From contig CAZVLB010000004.1 of NCBI GenBank assembly GCA_964627935.1, positions 124,001 through 188,000 on the forward strand: DNA of 64,000 nucleotides, given 5' to 3'. Below, one piece after another: positions 55,533 through 63,667 of this stretch. The notes beneath the pieces are model-generated. The model saw only the letters and a list, made by a program, of their open reading frames with translations, did not search any database and was not told the DNA's origin. Position 1 is the first letter of the stretch. Each line of letters opens with the position of its first letter. Origin of the DNA: JAABVY01 sp964627935. Its GTDB lineage: Bacteria > Zixibacteria > MSB-5A5 > JAABVY01. Position numbers and translations under genes: made by a program.

Positions 55533-55695
55533 AGCAGTCTCCTTTCATTTGGTCCCGATGTGGTGATCCCGATGCTGTGTTTGTAACAATGACGAGTTCC
55601 TCCACTATCCCGTTCATTATTTTCTAAAGCCATTACAGAGCCGTGCCCAAAAAATTCCCGGATATTTTGAAGAATTTATTATATTCGATACCGCT

Positions 55696-56454
55696 ATGAT
55701 GATACCAAGTGATAAATACATATCAATAACGGCAAAACAGGACAGCGACTTAGTCAATTATGCCTCCTCTATGATTGCCGATGAATGGCCCGAGTTTATG
55801 CTCTATGATCCGGCGGCGGATTATATGTCAAACTGCTACCGCGATCTGCCCGAATATCAATTTGTGATCGTTGGCGCCGATAAATCAAAACCACTGGCAA
55901 TCGGCAATTCGATTCCGCTCGAATACAATGATGCTCTCGACAACTTTCCGGAAACCGGATGGGACTGGGTCATCACAAAAGGGATTGAGGATCATAGCGC
56001 CGGAGCCAAGCCAAACATAATGTCTGCTTTGCAGGTGTTAGTTTTTGGTGAGAATAAGGGACAGGGAATTAGTTCATTCGCGGTTAAATCAATGATTGCA
56101 ATCGGAAAATCAAATGGCTACAAAGGCATGATCGCGCCGGTTCGTCCCACATACAAGAGCCGCTATCCATTGACCCCGATTGAGGATTATATCAGGTGGC
56201 AGGATGATTCCGGGCTGCCGTTCGATCCATGGCTGCGGGTGCATAAAAGGCTGGGGGCGAAAATTATCAAGCCCTGCCACAAATCGATGCGCATAACCGG
56301 CACAGTGTCCGAATGGGAATCGCGCACCGGCATGAAATTTCCGCAAAGCGGTGAATATATTATCCCCGGCGCACTGGTACCGGTTACGATCAGCAGGGAA
56401 GAGGACAGGGGCGTATACATGGAACCGAATGTCTGGATGTGGCATGAGTTTTAG
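55696..56454 (+). CDS. GNAT-like N-acetyltransferase-fold protein
   Basis: This 252-residue protein has an internal pattern GKPNIMSALQVLVFGENKGQGISSFAVKSMI, given here by its core GENKGQGISSFAVKSMI, which resembles the acetyl-CoA binding loop (QxxGxG/A) of GNAT enzymes. The flanking VIVGADKSKPLAIGN is a typical beta strand and the C-terminal half (LGAKIIKPCHKSMRITGTV) fits the fold. The acceptor is unknown. It is divergent from the DUF6569 gene and convergent with the next gene. Confidence 0.55.
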   Translation: MMIPSDKYISITAKQDSDLVNYASSMIADEWPEFMLYDPAADYMSNCYRDLPEYQFVIVGADKSKPLAIGNSIPLEYNDALDNFPETGWDWVITKGIEDHSAGAKPNIMSALQVLVFGENKGQGISSFAVKSMIAIGKSNGYKGMIAPVRPTYKSRYPLTPIEDYIRWQDDSGLPFDPWLRVHKRLGAKIIKPCHKSMRITGTVSEWESRTGMKFPQSGEYIIPGALVPVTISREEDRGVYMEPNVWMWHEF

Positions 56455-56461
56455 AGACTGA

Positions 56462-57067
56462 TTAATCGTCTGCCTCATCGAGATTTAATCGTTTTCGAAA
56501 CCTTTCCATAAGCTCCCATCTACAGCAAAACAACATTCTGAGATGGAAACTAAAGCGTATCAGTGATTCATTATCAAACCAAATCGGAAGATCATAATCA
56601 TAAAATGGGAGGTTTGCTTCAGGTGGTGTTGAATGTGGTTTGCCAAATGTTTGAACACAGTTAATAAGATATTCCTCCATTATAACTTCAAGCGGATTTG
56701 GATAATCCTCAAGCATTGTAAAACCACCGCCAATAAAAAGCTGAAGATTTACTACCTTGTTATTCTTGAAAAACAAATATATGTTAGGTCTTATCTTGAT
56801 CTCATACCTGTGGTCCTCCTTTGGAAATAGAGAAAAGTCCTCAAGCGCATCAATTTTGGGTTTATATATCTTGTAAATAGCCTCCCCCTTTTGACTGCCA
56901 GCAATTTTTCTCGATAGCCAGTTAAGCTTACTGATTTTGGCCTCGTCGAGCCACTTCTCAGTCAGGATGGACGAGCTACTATCAACCGCTTTTATGAACC
57001 CCTCTGGATCAATTTCTTCAGCCAGTTTCAATGGCACTTCATTAATGCGCAGGTTAAGATCATGCAT
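56462..57067 (-). CDS. Hypothetical protein, 201 residues
   Basis: ATG 57067 follows AAGAGGG; an in-frame GTG two codons earlier is possible. The product starts MHDLNLRINEVPLKLAEEID and has an acidic, charged character with no signal peptide, no membrane helix and no motif that I recognise. The mid region YEIKIRPNIYLFFKNNKVV, then LQLFIGGG, is beta-rich. It lies between a GNAT-like gene and a selenoprotein gene with no operon link. A real gene is likely from its codon pattern and Shine-Dalgarno. Confidence 0.6.
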   Translation of the reverse strand: MHDLNLRINEVPLKLAEEIDPEGFIKAVDSSSSILTEKWLDEAKISKLNWLSRKIAGSQKGEAIYKIYKPKIDALEDFSLFPKEDHRYEIKIRPNIYLFFKNNKVVNLQLFIGGGFTMLEDYPNPLEVIMEEYLINCVQTFGKPHSTPPEANLPFYDYDLPIWFDNESLIRFSFHLRMLFCCRWELMERFRKRLNLDEADD

Positions 57068-57164
57068 TACCACCCTCTTTTTCTATGGTTCATTTTTTAG
57101 TATAATTAATATCTGTTGAAATGTAAATATATAATAGCTATGATGGTCTACTTAGCAGAATTAA

Positions 57165-57200
57165 AATAAAAAAAGCGCCCCCATATTTGAGAGCGCTTTT
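57165..57200 (-). terminator. Intrinsic terminator of the peroxiredoxin gene
   Basis: AAAAGCGC (57171-57178) pairs with GCGCTTTT (57193-57200). An A-rich run precedes it on the plus strand, so on the minus strand the hairpin ends in T residues. It follows the peroxiredoxin stop by about 20 bp. Confidence 0.85.
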
Positions 57201-57217
57201 ATGAAGAAGATTAATAT

Positions 57218-57934
57218 CTATTTTTCTTTGGGTTGCCAGACTTTCCAGACTTTGCCGACAAGGTCGGGGCCCGGCTTGAGTGTCTGGTCGCCAGGTTCCC
57301 ATCCGGCCGGAGTGGCCTCGGCACCCTTGGTTTTTCTGACATGCTGGAAAGCGTGGATCTGGCGAAGGGTCTCGGCGAATTTCCGTCCCACAGGCGGAGT
57401 CAGGACCTCCATGGCCTGGATCACACCATCCGGATCGATCAGAAACCGTCCGCGAATATTCACGCCGTTCGGTTCATCATATACGCCATAGACCCGGCCC
57501 AGGTTACCGGCACCATCGGAAACCATCGGCCAGGGAATACCGTCCTTGGTCATTTTGGAAAGCTCATCTTCTACCCAGATTTTATGAACGAAAGCGCTGT
57601 CGGTTGAAACTGAAAGGACCTCGACACCGAGTTCCTTGAGTTTATCATGCTGAGCGGCGACCGCCGCTATCTCGGTCGGTCAGACAAAGGTAAAATCGCC
57701 CGGATAGAAGCATATCAGCACCCATTTGCCCAGGTAATCCGATAGCTTGACATTGATAAATTCTCCCTTAAAATATGCGGGGGCCTCGAAATCGGGGGCC
57801 TTGCCGCCTACTCTTGCGGTTGCCATCTTTTTTTCACCCACTTTCTCTTCTTGTACTGTTTTTTCTTCAGGTTCGGCTGTCTCGCCGATTACACTTCCGG
57901 TCGGCCTTGCACATCCGACAGGCTTATCCGACAT
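57218..57934 (-). CDS. Selenocysteine-containing peroxiredoxin (AhpC/Prx family)
   Basis: The frame from ATG 57934, preceded by AGGAGG 5 nt away, reads 84 codons to FYPGDFTFV. There a TGA (57680-57682) stands exactly where the peroxidatic cysteine of 'FTFVCPTE' belongs. The frame then continues PTEIAAVAAQHDKL ... GRFLIDPDGVIQAME ... GRKFAETLRQIHAFQ to a normal stop. Total 238 residues including selenocysteine at residue 85. The catalytic Pro, Thr and Arg partners (FYPGDFTF, RGRFLIDPDG) are intact. There is no cysteine after residue 85. It should reduce peroxides through a selenol, and it needs SelA, SelB, SelD and tRNA-Sec from elsewhere in the genome. Confidence 0.88.
57653..57682 (-). promoter_or_regulatory. 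Bacterial SECIS-like element downstream of the TGA
   Basis: Counting from the TGA, AGCGGC (+12 to +17) pairs with GCCGCT (+22 to +27) around the loop GGTC (+18 to +21). Bacterial SECIS elements need a short stem whose apical loop shows GGU, 15-35 nt after the UGA. This one fits both position and loop. Confidence 0.8.
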
Positions 57935-58126
57935 AAGCACCTCCTGTGTGATTAAAAAAACTGAGTATAGCTATGCGCTTTATTTTCAATTTCTGATATG
58001 CCGTTTAACATATTCTTTAAATCAAGGTAAAAAAATCATACTGCGCAATCAGAAAATGGAAATATCGGTGGGGTAAAACCGATCCATATTGTAAAGTATA
58101 AGTGCTGTTTTGCGGAAATCTGCGGC

Positions 58127-59365
58127 TTAATTTGCAGCGGAGACAGTTGCCACTCTGTCCAGCTCAGTTCTTACCGCTGTGGCTATGGTATGCTTGTTGA
58201 ATGGCTTGCGGATAAATGTCCCGGCGCCGAGTTTCTGAGCCTGAAGTACGTGCTCAGTCTCCGCAAAGCCGGACACAATAATTGCCTTCTGTCCCGGTGT
58301 AATCTCGAGTACCCGCCTGTAGGTCTGCGCGCCGTTCATACCGGGAGGCATGATCATATCCAGGATCAGAAGATCATATTGCTTTTTGCGAATATAACGA
58401 AGGGCGCTTTCCCCATTTTCAGCGGTTTCAACCTCGTACCCGAGAGTTTTCAGAATCTGCGAGGATACATCACGTTGCACCTCATCATCATCGATTATCA
58501 GGATACGTTCATGACCGCCCTTTACATCTCTTGAATGCGGATGGTCCTTTGACATTCGTGTGACCGGAAAATAGATGAAGAATGATGTGCCCTCACCGAC
58601 TTTTGTCGCAAGATCGATGTAACCATTATGATCTTTCACGACCGCATCGACCACACTCATGCCGAGCCCTGATCCCCGGCGTTTATCGGCGATTTTCGAG
58701 GTGAAGAAGGGATCGAATATTTTATTTACGATCTCATCGGGAATTCCGCAACCGGTATCGCTGATTGTCAGCTTGACATATTCGCCCATCGGTACGCGGC
58801 TGTATTGCACCGATTCGCTATCTACGTAGCAGTTTTCTGTCTTGATGGTAATCGTGCCGATATCCTGCATGGCATCACGGGCATTGGCCACCAGGTTGCT
58901 GATAACTCGATGTATCTGCGCCCTGCCGCCCATGATATCCATCAGATCGTCGAACAGGTCCAAATCAAATGCCAGAGTTCCGGAATTGAGATTGATTTCT
59001 GAAGTAACATGATATACTATCGTGTTAAGATTCAAAATTTCCTGATTGTAGTGTCCGCGCCTGCCCATTGTCAGAAGATCCTGGTTGATATCGGCGATCT
59101 TCCTGGCGGCCTGCTCGATCTGGTCAACATAGGCTAACACGGTATGATTTTTGGGAAGATCCTCACGGATTAAATCCGGGTAGGCCATTAAGGGCGCCAG
59201 CAGGTTATTGAAATCATGAGCCACCTGTCCAGCAATTGTGCCGGCTGTCTCCAGCCTTTCGGCACGAGACTCGAGAGCGCGCAGACGTTTTGTCTCGCTA
59301 ATATCCGAACAGAATGCGAGATACAGGTCACCCTCGAGTTGCACGGCTTCCAGGTCCACCTCCAC
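58127..59365 (-). CDS. C-terminal kinase-receiver half of a split hybrid kinase
   Basis: In frame with the upstream 927-residue kinase half but separated from it by one TAA (59384-59386). From the GTG at 59365 the piece has 412 residues. It opens with the end of a PAS domain (VEVDLEAVQLEGDLYLAFCS). The H-box is QVAHDFNNLLAPLMAYPDL. HATPase has NLVANARDAMQDIGT, DTGCGIPDE and GSGLGMSVVDAV. The receiver starts ILIIDDDEVQRDV with Asp in LILDMIMPPGMNG. It could be made as a separate protein by re-initiation, but the domain boundary makes this unlikely to be native. Confidence 0.8.
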   Translation of the reverse strand: MEVDLEAVQLEGDLYLAFCSDISETKRLRALESRAERLETAGTIAGQVAHDFNNLLAPLMAYPDLIREDLPKNHTVLAYVDQIEQAARKIADINQDLLTMGRRGHYNQEILNLNTIVYHVTSEINLNSGTLAFDLDLFDDLMDIMGGRAQIHRVISNLVANARDAMQDIGTITIKTENCYVDSESVQYSRVPMGEYVKLTISDTGCGIPDEIVNKIFDPFFTSKIADKRRGSGLGMSVVDAVVKDHNGYIDLATKVGEGTSFFIYFPVTRMSKDHPHSRDVKGGHERILIIDDDEVQRDVSSQILKTLGYEVETAENGESALRYIRKKQYDLLILDMIMPPGMNGAQTYRRVLEITPGQKAIIVSGFAETEHVLQAQKLGAGTFIRKPFNKHTIATAVRTELDRVATVSAAN

Positions 59366-59383
59366 AGGACTGCCATCTTTACG

Positions 59384-59386
59384 TTA
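59384..59386 (-). other. In-frame TAA that splits a PAS domain of the large sensor kinase
   Basis: The residue context is REMRL-stop-RKDGSPV. A typical PAS domain reads RLRRKDG or RLKRKDG here, so one base change from CAA, AAA or GAA explains it. TAA excludes selenocysteine and pyrrolysine recoding. Sequencing error is also possible. Confidence 0.7.
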
Positions 59387-62167
59387 GAGGCGCATTTCAC
59401 GGCGCAGGTAGCCTTGCTTTTTCAACTCTGCATATGCAACCATGGCCGATCTGCCATGCTCAAGTACCGGAAGATCATTTATCGATTTGCCGATAATCTC
59501 ATCACGGTCATAGCCGAGCATTTTGCAGGCGGAGCCATTGACTTCGACATAACGGCCCTCGCTATCGGTCACCATAATGGCGATGGGAGAATTATTTATA
59601 TATGTGCGATACTTGTTTTCACTTCTGCGAAGCTCATCCAGCAATCTGTCACGTTCAGTCAATGACCGGGCCAGCTTGATATTGCCATGGCTGAGAGATG
59701 AGATTAGCTCGCTCAGCTTGGAATAGAATTCCATCACAGCTTCAATTGTATCATTGTTCCAGCGCGGCATCTTTTCCAGGGCTTTAATATAATCGTCTTC
59801 ATCGAATTTGTATTTGCGGGCCTGCTTCCTGAAAAGATCATATTCGATCTGTTCATCTTCGAGCAGGAACTGGCCCAGGAAAAGATTGCCCAGATGTTTC
59901 CCGCCCACCATAATCGGCATGGCAATATCGCGTAAACCATTCTTGCAACGATAGGATCTGAATGAGCCGGGTTCAACACCCTTTGAAAGAATCATATCGC
60001 TTTCGATGCAGTTTTTGTGGGTTTCCGGATGAGCCCTGTGGAATTTTGTGCAGATCTCCTGCCAGTCGGTTCCTATGAGCACATTGCCATCAAGATCGAT
60101 TATTCCCACCCCTATTTTAGTCAGTTTATGGAAGCTTTCCATCAATGACTGAACAGTATCTATATCAATAACATCCGCCAACTCCAGTTCACCGATATCG
60201 CCGTCGGGCTCCATAATCGCCGCGAGTTTTCTCCTGACCCGCTGCTCGCTTTCACGCAAGGCCCGCTCGGCTTCGATTCGGTCGGTGATATCAACATGAG
60301 TACCCATGGTTCTGACCGGATTGCCCCCTTCATTACATATGACCGAAGCCTGCGACATGATCCAGCGGTAAGAACCGTCCTTGTGACGGAACCTGAATTC
60401 AACCTGGTAATTGGGAGTCTTACTGTTAATATAGTTGTTAATTTTATTCAGAACATCAGGCAGATCGTCGGGATGAACGCGGCTTTCCCATTCATCATAG
60501 TTATCACCGATCTCATGATCCTCATAACCGATCTGGCTCTTCCATTCCTCAGAATAGTGAATCTTGTTGGTTTTCAGATCCCAGTCCCAGAGGCCCACAT
60601 TACCCGCTTTGACTGCCGCTTCCTGGCGCAGAACAGCCTCGTGGATTTTTTCTTCCGCCTGCCGTTCATCAGTAATATCGCGATTCAGGCCGATCATCCT
60701 GACCGTATTGCCGGCATTATCACGAACCACCAGGCCATCGGCCTTGAGCAGTTTCACCGTGCCGTCAGGATGAAGGACCCTGAATTCGGTATCAAATTTG
60801 TCTTCCCCGCGCAGTGCGGCCTCACATAATGCAATAGCCTGTTCAGCATCATCCGGGTGAAGCCCGTTTTTCCAGACCTCCACATTGCCTGTAAACCGTT
60901 CCGGAGTGACACCGTAAAGTTCGAACATACGTTCATCCCAGATCATCTTATTGTTGATGATATCCCAGTCCCAGACACCAAGTTTGGCCGATTCCGTGGC
61001 AAGTTGAAGTCGACGGATAGTATCCTTTAATTCCAGCTCCATTTTCTTACGTGTGGTGGTTACCTCCGTGTAGGTAATAATTCCGCCGATTGAACCATCG
61101 GATTTATACCAGGGGCGGCATTCCCAGCGATTATATGTTATTGAACCGTCCTGACGCACAAAGAAATCATCATCATTGCGCTCAATAGCTCCCTCAAGAC
61201 AGTGTTGATGAATGTCTCTCCATTTTTGAGGCATCTCCGGGAAGACCTCATAATGATGCTTGCCGATGATATCCTTGTCCCTTACGCTGTAATCCTCAAG
61301 GTAACGATCACTTACGGCTATATAGTGAAGGTTATTATCGTAAACTGCAACGGCATTGGGATCATGCTTGAGTATGTATCGCGGATTTTCTTCGCTTTCG
61401 CGAAGAGCCCTGATAGAATTCTCCCGCTCGGTAGTATCATAGATTATTGAATATAGAAACTTCTTGCCGTTGGAAACAAATGGGCTGGAATGCACTTCGA
61501 CATCGCGAATTTCCCCTGAGGCAAGACGATGGCAGAATTTAAACATGCCCTTTTTTTTATTTGCGGCCTTCTGCATTTCATCATGAACCGCAGATTCCTC
61601 CAGTGTATTGATTTCCTGAATTCGCTTGCTGATCAATTCATCCCGGGGGTAGCCATAAAACTCTACCGCCGCCGAATTTGCATCCACTATCTCTCCGCTG
61701 GAGGGATCTATCAGGAGCTTGACCGTGCGGTTTTTCTCGAACATCGCCCGATAACGATCTTCACTTTCCCTTAATGAATCCTCGGCCTTTTTATAATCTG
61801 TAAAATCGGTCAGGACCCCGTTCCAAACAATGGAACCATCCTCCTGACGATGCGGATTCGAGTTTCCCTTGATCCAGATAATCCCGTTATCCGGAGCAAT
61901 AACTCTGAATTCAAGATTCCAGGTTGTGAGGTTTGAAGCAGATTCACTGAAAGCCCGCTTGAAATATTCTAGGTCGTCCGGATGTATAAAATCAAAAATC
62001 CTATTCGCGTCCCGCATCAGATATTCTGCCTTGATACCCGTCGGTTCATCCAGCGCATTGCTCATATATGGAATGGAAATTGAACCATCAGCATGCTGCA
62101 CGAATTGAAACACGCATCCGGGAACGGATTGTATGATGTCAAGCAGTTGATTCTTCGTTACCGACAC
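59384..62167 (-). CDS. N-terminal sensor half of a split hybrid kinase: multiple PAS and a PocR-like domain
   Basis: This 927-residue protein has PAS domains at about 5-130, 133-250, 255-370, 380-500 and 505-630. A PocR-like ligand-binding section (about 640-810) has SFHKLTKIGVGIIDLDGNVL and ESDMILSKGVEPGSFRSYRC. A last PAS (about 820-927) breaks off at RREMRL. The next codon is TAA and then RKDGSPVEVDLEA follows in frame, which is the usual continuation of a PAS domain. The full product would be about 1346 residues ending in kinase and receiver domains. There is no membrane segment. Confidence 0.82.
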   Translation of the reverse strand: MSVTKNQLLDIIQSVPGCVFQFVQHADGSISIPYMSNALDEPTGIKAEYLMRDANRIFDFIHPDDLEYFKRAFSESASNLTTWNLEFRVIAPDNGIIWIKGNSNPHRQEDGSIVWNGVLTDFTDYKKAEDSLRESEDRYRAMFEKNRTVKLLIDPSSGEIVDANSAAVEFYGYPRDELISKRIQEINTLEESAVHDEMQKAANKKKGMFKFCHRLASGEIRDVEVHSSPFVSNGKKFLYSIIYDTTERENSIRALRESEENPRYILKHDPNAVAVYDNNLHYIAVSDRYLEDYSVRDKDIIGKHHYEVFPEMPQKWRDIHQHCLEGAIERNDDDFFVRQDGSITYNRWECRPWYKSDGSIGGIITYTEVTTTRKKMELELKDTIRRLQLATESAKLGVWDWDIINNKMIWDERMFELYGVTPERFTGNVEVWKNGLHPDDAEQAIALCEAALRGEDKFDTEFRVLHPDGTVKLLKADGLVVRDNAGNTVRMIGLNRDITDERQAEEKIHEAVLRQEAAVKAGNVGLWDWDLKTNKIHYSEEWKSQIGYEDHEIGDNYDEWESRVHPDDLPDVLNKINNYINSKTPNYQVEFRFRHKDGSYRWIMSQASVICNEGGNPVRTMGTHVDITDRIEAERALRESEQRVRRKLAAIMEPDGDIGELELADVIDIDTVQSLMESFHKLTKIGVGIIDLDGNVLIGTDWQEICTKFHRAHPETHKNCIESDMILSKGVEPGSFRSYRCKNGLRDIAMPIMVGGKHLGNLFLGQFLLEDEQIEYDLFRKQARKYKFDEDDYIKALEKMPRWNNDTIEAVMEFYSKLSELISSLSHGNIKLARSLTERDRLLDELRRSENKYRTYINNSPIAIMVTDSEGRYVEVNGSACKMLGYDRDEIIGKSINDLPVLEHGRSAMVAYAELKKQGYLRREMRL

Positions 62168-62514
62168 AATCTAAATCCAAATTGAATAATTTATTGCCCT
62201 CTTTTTAGCTAACCGCTAGATAACACTATCAGTGTCGGCAAAATTGATGAAAATTTTCACAGCTGTGGATGAAGTTATCTGTTCTTTACGTATTTTTTAT
62301 GCGCAATGCACGATATGAGACATAAAACCGCGGTTTTGAAAAAATACCGGATAAAAATTGTTTGGAATACTGAGATTTTTGTCTTATATAGAGGATTAAC
62401 GGGGTTTTTCAATCAATACCCCTGATACATGAAGAGCTGACAATGGCTGCTTCATAGATCAATACTGCTCGTTGCGCTTGCATTAAGAAATAATCTGAAG
62501 TTTGGAGGAGAGAT
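62168..62514. other. Intergenic region with several short palindromes, about 350 bp
   Basis: The region lies between the divergent sensor-kinase gene and the secreted-protein gene. It holds the perfect palindromes TGAAAATTTTCA (62248-62259) and AAAACCGCGGTTTT (62324-62337), and ACACT-ATC-AGTGT (62223-62235). A GGAGGAGAG before 62515 serves the next gene. No RNA gene was recognised. Confidence 0.5.
62324..62337. promoter_or_regulatory. 14-bp perfect palindrome, possible operator
   Basis: AAAACCG followed by CGGTTTT forms a symmetrical 14-bp site with no spacer. It has no long T tail on either side, so it is not an obvious terminator. It may be the target of a homodimeric regulator. Confidence 0.35.
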
Positions 62515-63624
62515 ATGCAAAAACTGTTAATGCTTTTAATTACAGCCTTTTTTATTTGCCTGTTGATGCCGCATGCTGATGCCCAGATCGGGATCGAGAA
62601 TGAATTCATGCCGCAGGGGGGAAGAATACTTGACCAGTATCTGGATGAGCAGTTTGAGGCCGTCATTTATAACGACGTGACCCTGCCATCCGGCGGTCCC
62701 CATGAATTCGATCTGTCGGATGCAAATTTTGAGCATGAGGCAATCGGGACTGTCGTGGATAAGTCTTCAGCGCCATTGAATAGTGAATTCTCCAGTGCCA
62801 ACCTGGTGGTCAGATATGTACCCGCTACGGGTGAGGCAGATACAATCTACAGCTTTTCTGAATCAACCAACAGTATATTCCGCGACCTCGGTACGGTTTT
62901 TACCTCTTCGCGGGCCGGGATAATACTGCGCAAATATACAAGCGCCGATCCGCATTATAATTTCCCTATAAACTATGGTGATCAATGGATCGTGGAAAGA
63001 ACGCTGGTTGAAGAATACTCGGCGGATAGTTACCAGGAAGTGAAAGACTCATTTTCCTATGATGTCGATGCCTGGGGATCGGCCAAATACAATGACAATA
63101 TATTCCCCTGCCTGAGGCTCAGCTACACACGCAAATCTGTTAACAGCTTTTACAGCCAGGGTATGCTTATCAGCCAGACAGTAAATAATTCCGAGGGTGC
63201 GGAATTCATTGGGGAAGGTTTCCAGTTTCTGGCGGCGGTGGAGAAAACAACTTTTGGCAGAAGCACTACTTATACAGCCACTGCCAGCGGTGAATTTGCC
63301 GATATCGTGACCGGCATAAGGGAAAATCAAACCAGTACCTTGCCCGAAAACTATGAGCTTTCACAGAATTATCCGAATCCATTCAATCCCACCACCGAAA
63401 TTCAGTTCAGCCTGCCAAAAAGCTCGGCAGTCGAGCTTGCGGTTTACAACATGCTTGGACAGAAGATAAATACGCTGGTCAAGCAGGCGCTCGATGCGGG
63501 CACATATACAGTTGACTGGAACGGTAACAATAGCGCCGGTAATCCGGTAGCAACAGGAGTTTACTTTTATCGCCTGACTGTTGGTGAACACAGTGAAGCC
63601 AGGAAGATGCTGCTCCTGAAATAA
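62515..63624 (+). CDS. Secreted protein with FlgD-like C-terminal sorting domain
   Basis: This 369-residue protein has a start ATG behind GGAGGAGAG and a signal peptide (LMLLITAFFICLLMPHADA). The central part (about 25-280) is beta-rich with no motif I can name. The last 90 residues are the FlgD-like module: ELSQNYPNPFNPTTEIQFSL, AVYNMLGQKINTL, GNPVATGVYFYRLTVGE and ARKMLLLK. It is the same tail as on the giant protein at 44.9 kb, so both likely use one secretion or anchoring route. Confidence 0.85.
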   Translation: MQKLLMLLITAFFICLLMPHADAQIGIENEFMPQGGRILDQYLDEQFEAVIYNDVTLPSGGPHEFDLSDANFEHEAIGTVVDKSSAPLNSEFSSANLVVRYVPATGEADTIYSFSESTNSIFRDLGTVFTSSRAGIILRKYTSADPHYNFPINYGDQWIVERTLVEEYSADSYQEVKDSFSYDVDAWGSAKYNDNIFPCLRLSYTRKSVNSFYSQGMLISQTVNNSEGAEFIGEGFQFLAAVEKTTFGRSTTYTATASGEFADIVTGIRENQTSTLPENYELSQNYPNPFNPTTEIQFSLPKSSAVELAVYNMLGQKINTLVKQALDAGTYTVDWNGNNSAGNPVATGVYFYRLTVGEHSEARKMLLLK

Positions 63625-63667
63625 AATCACATTGATCCATTACTCGAAATCTTGAGGAGATAATTTG

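Noticed and set aside
57218..57940. Two separate truncated peroxiredoxin genes
   Set aside because: The parts are in the same frame, separated by exactly one TGA at the catalytic cysteine and followed by a SECIS-like hairpin, so one selenoprotein gene explains them better.
59384..59386. In-frame stop in the large sensor kinase as a second selenocysteine codon
   Set aside because: The codon is TAA, not TGA, and the aligned residue in PAS domains is Arg or Lys rather than Cys, so Sec recoding does not apply.
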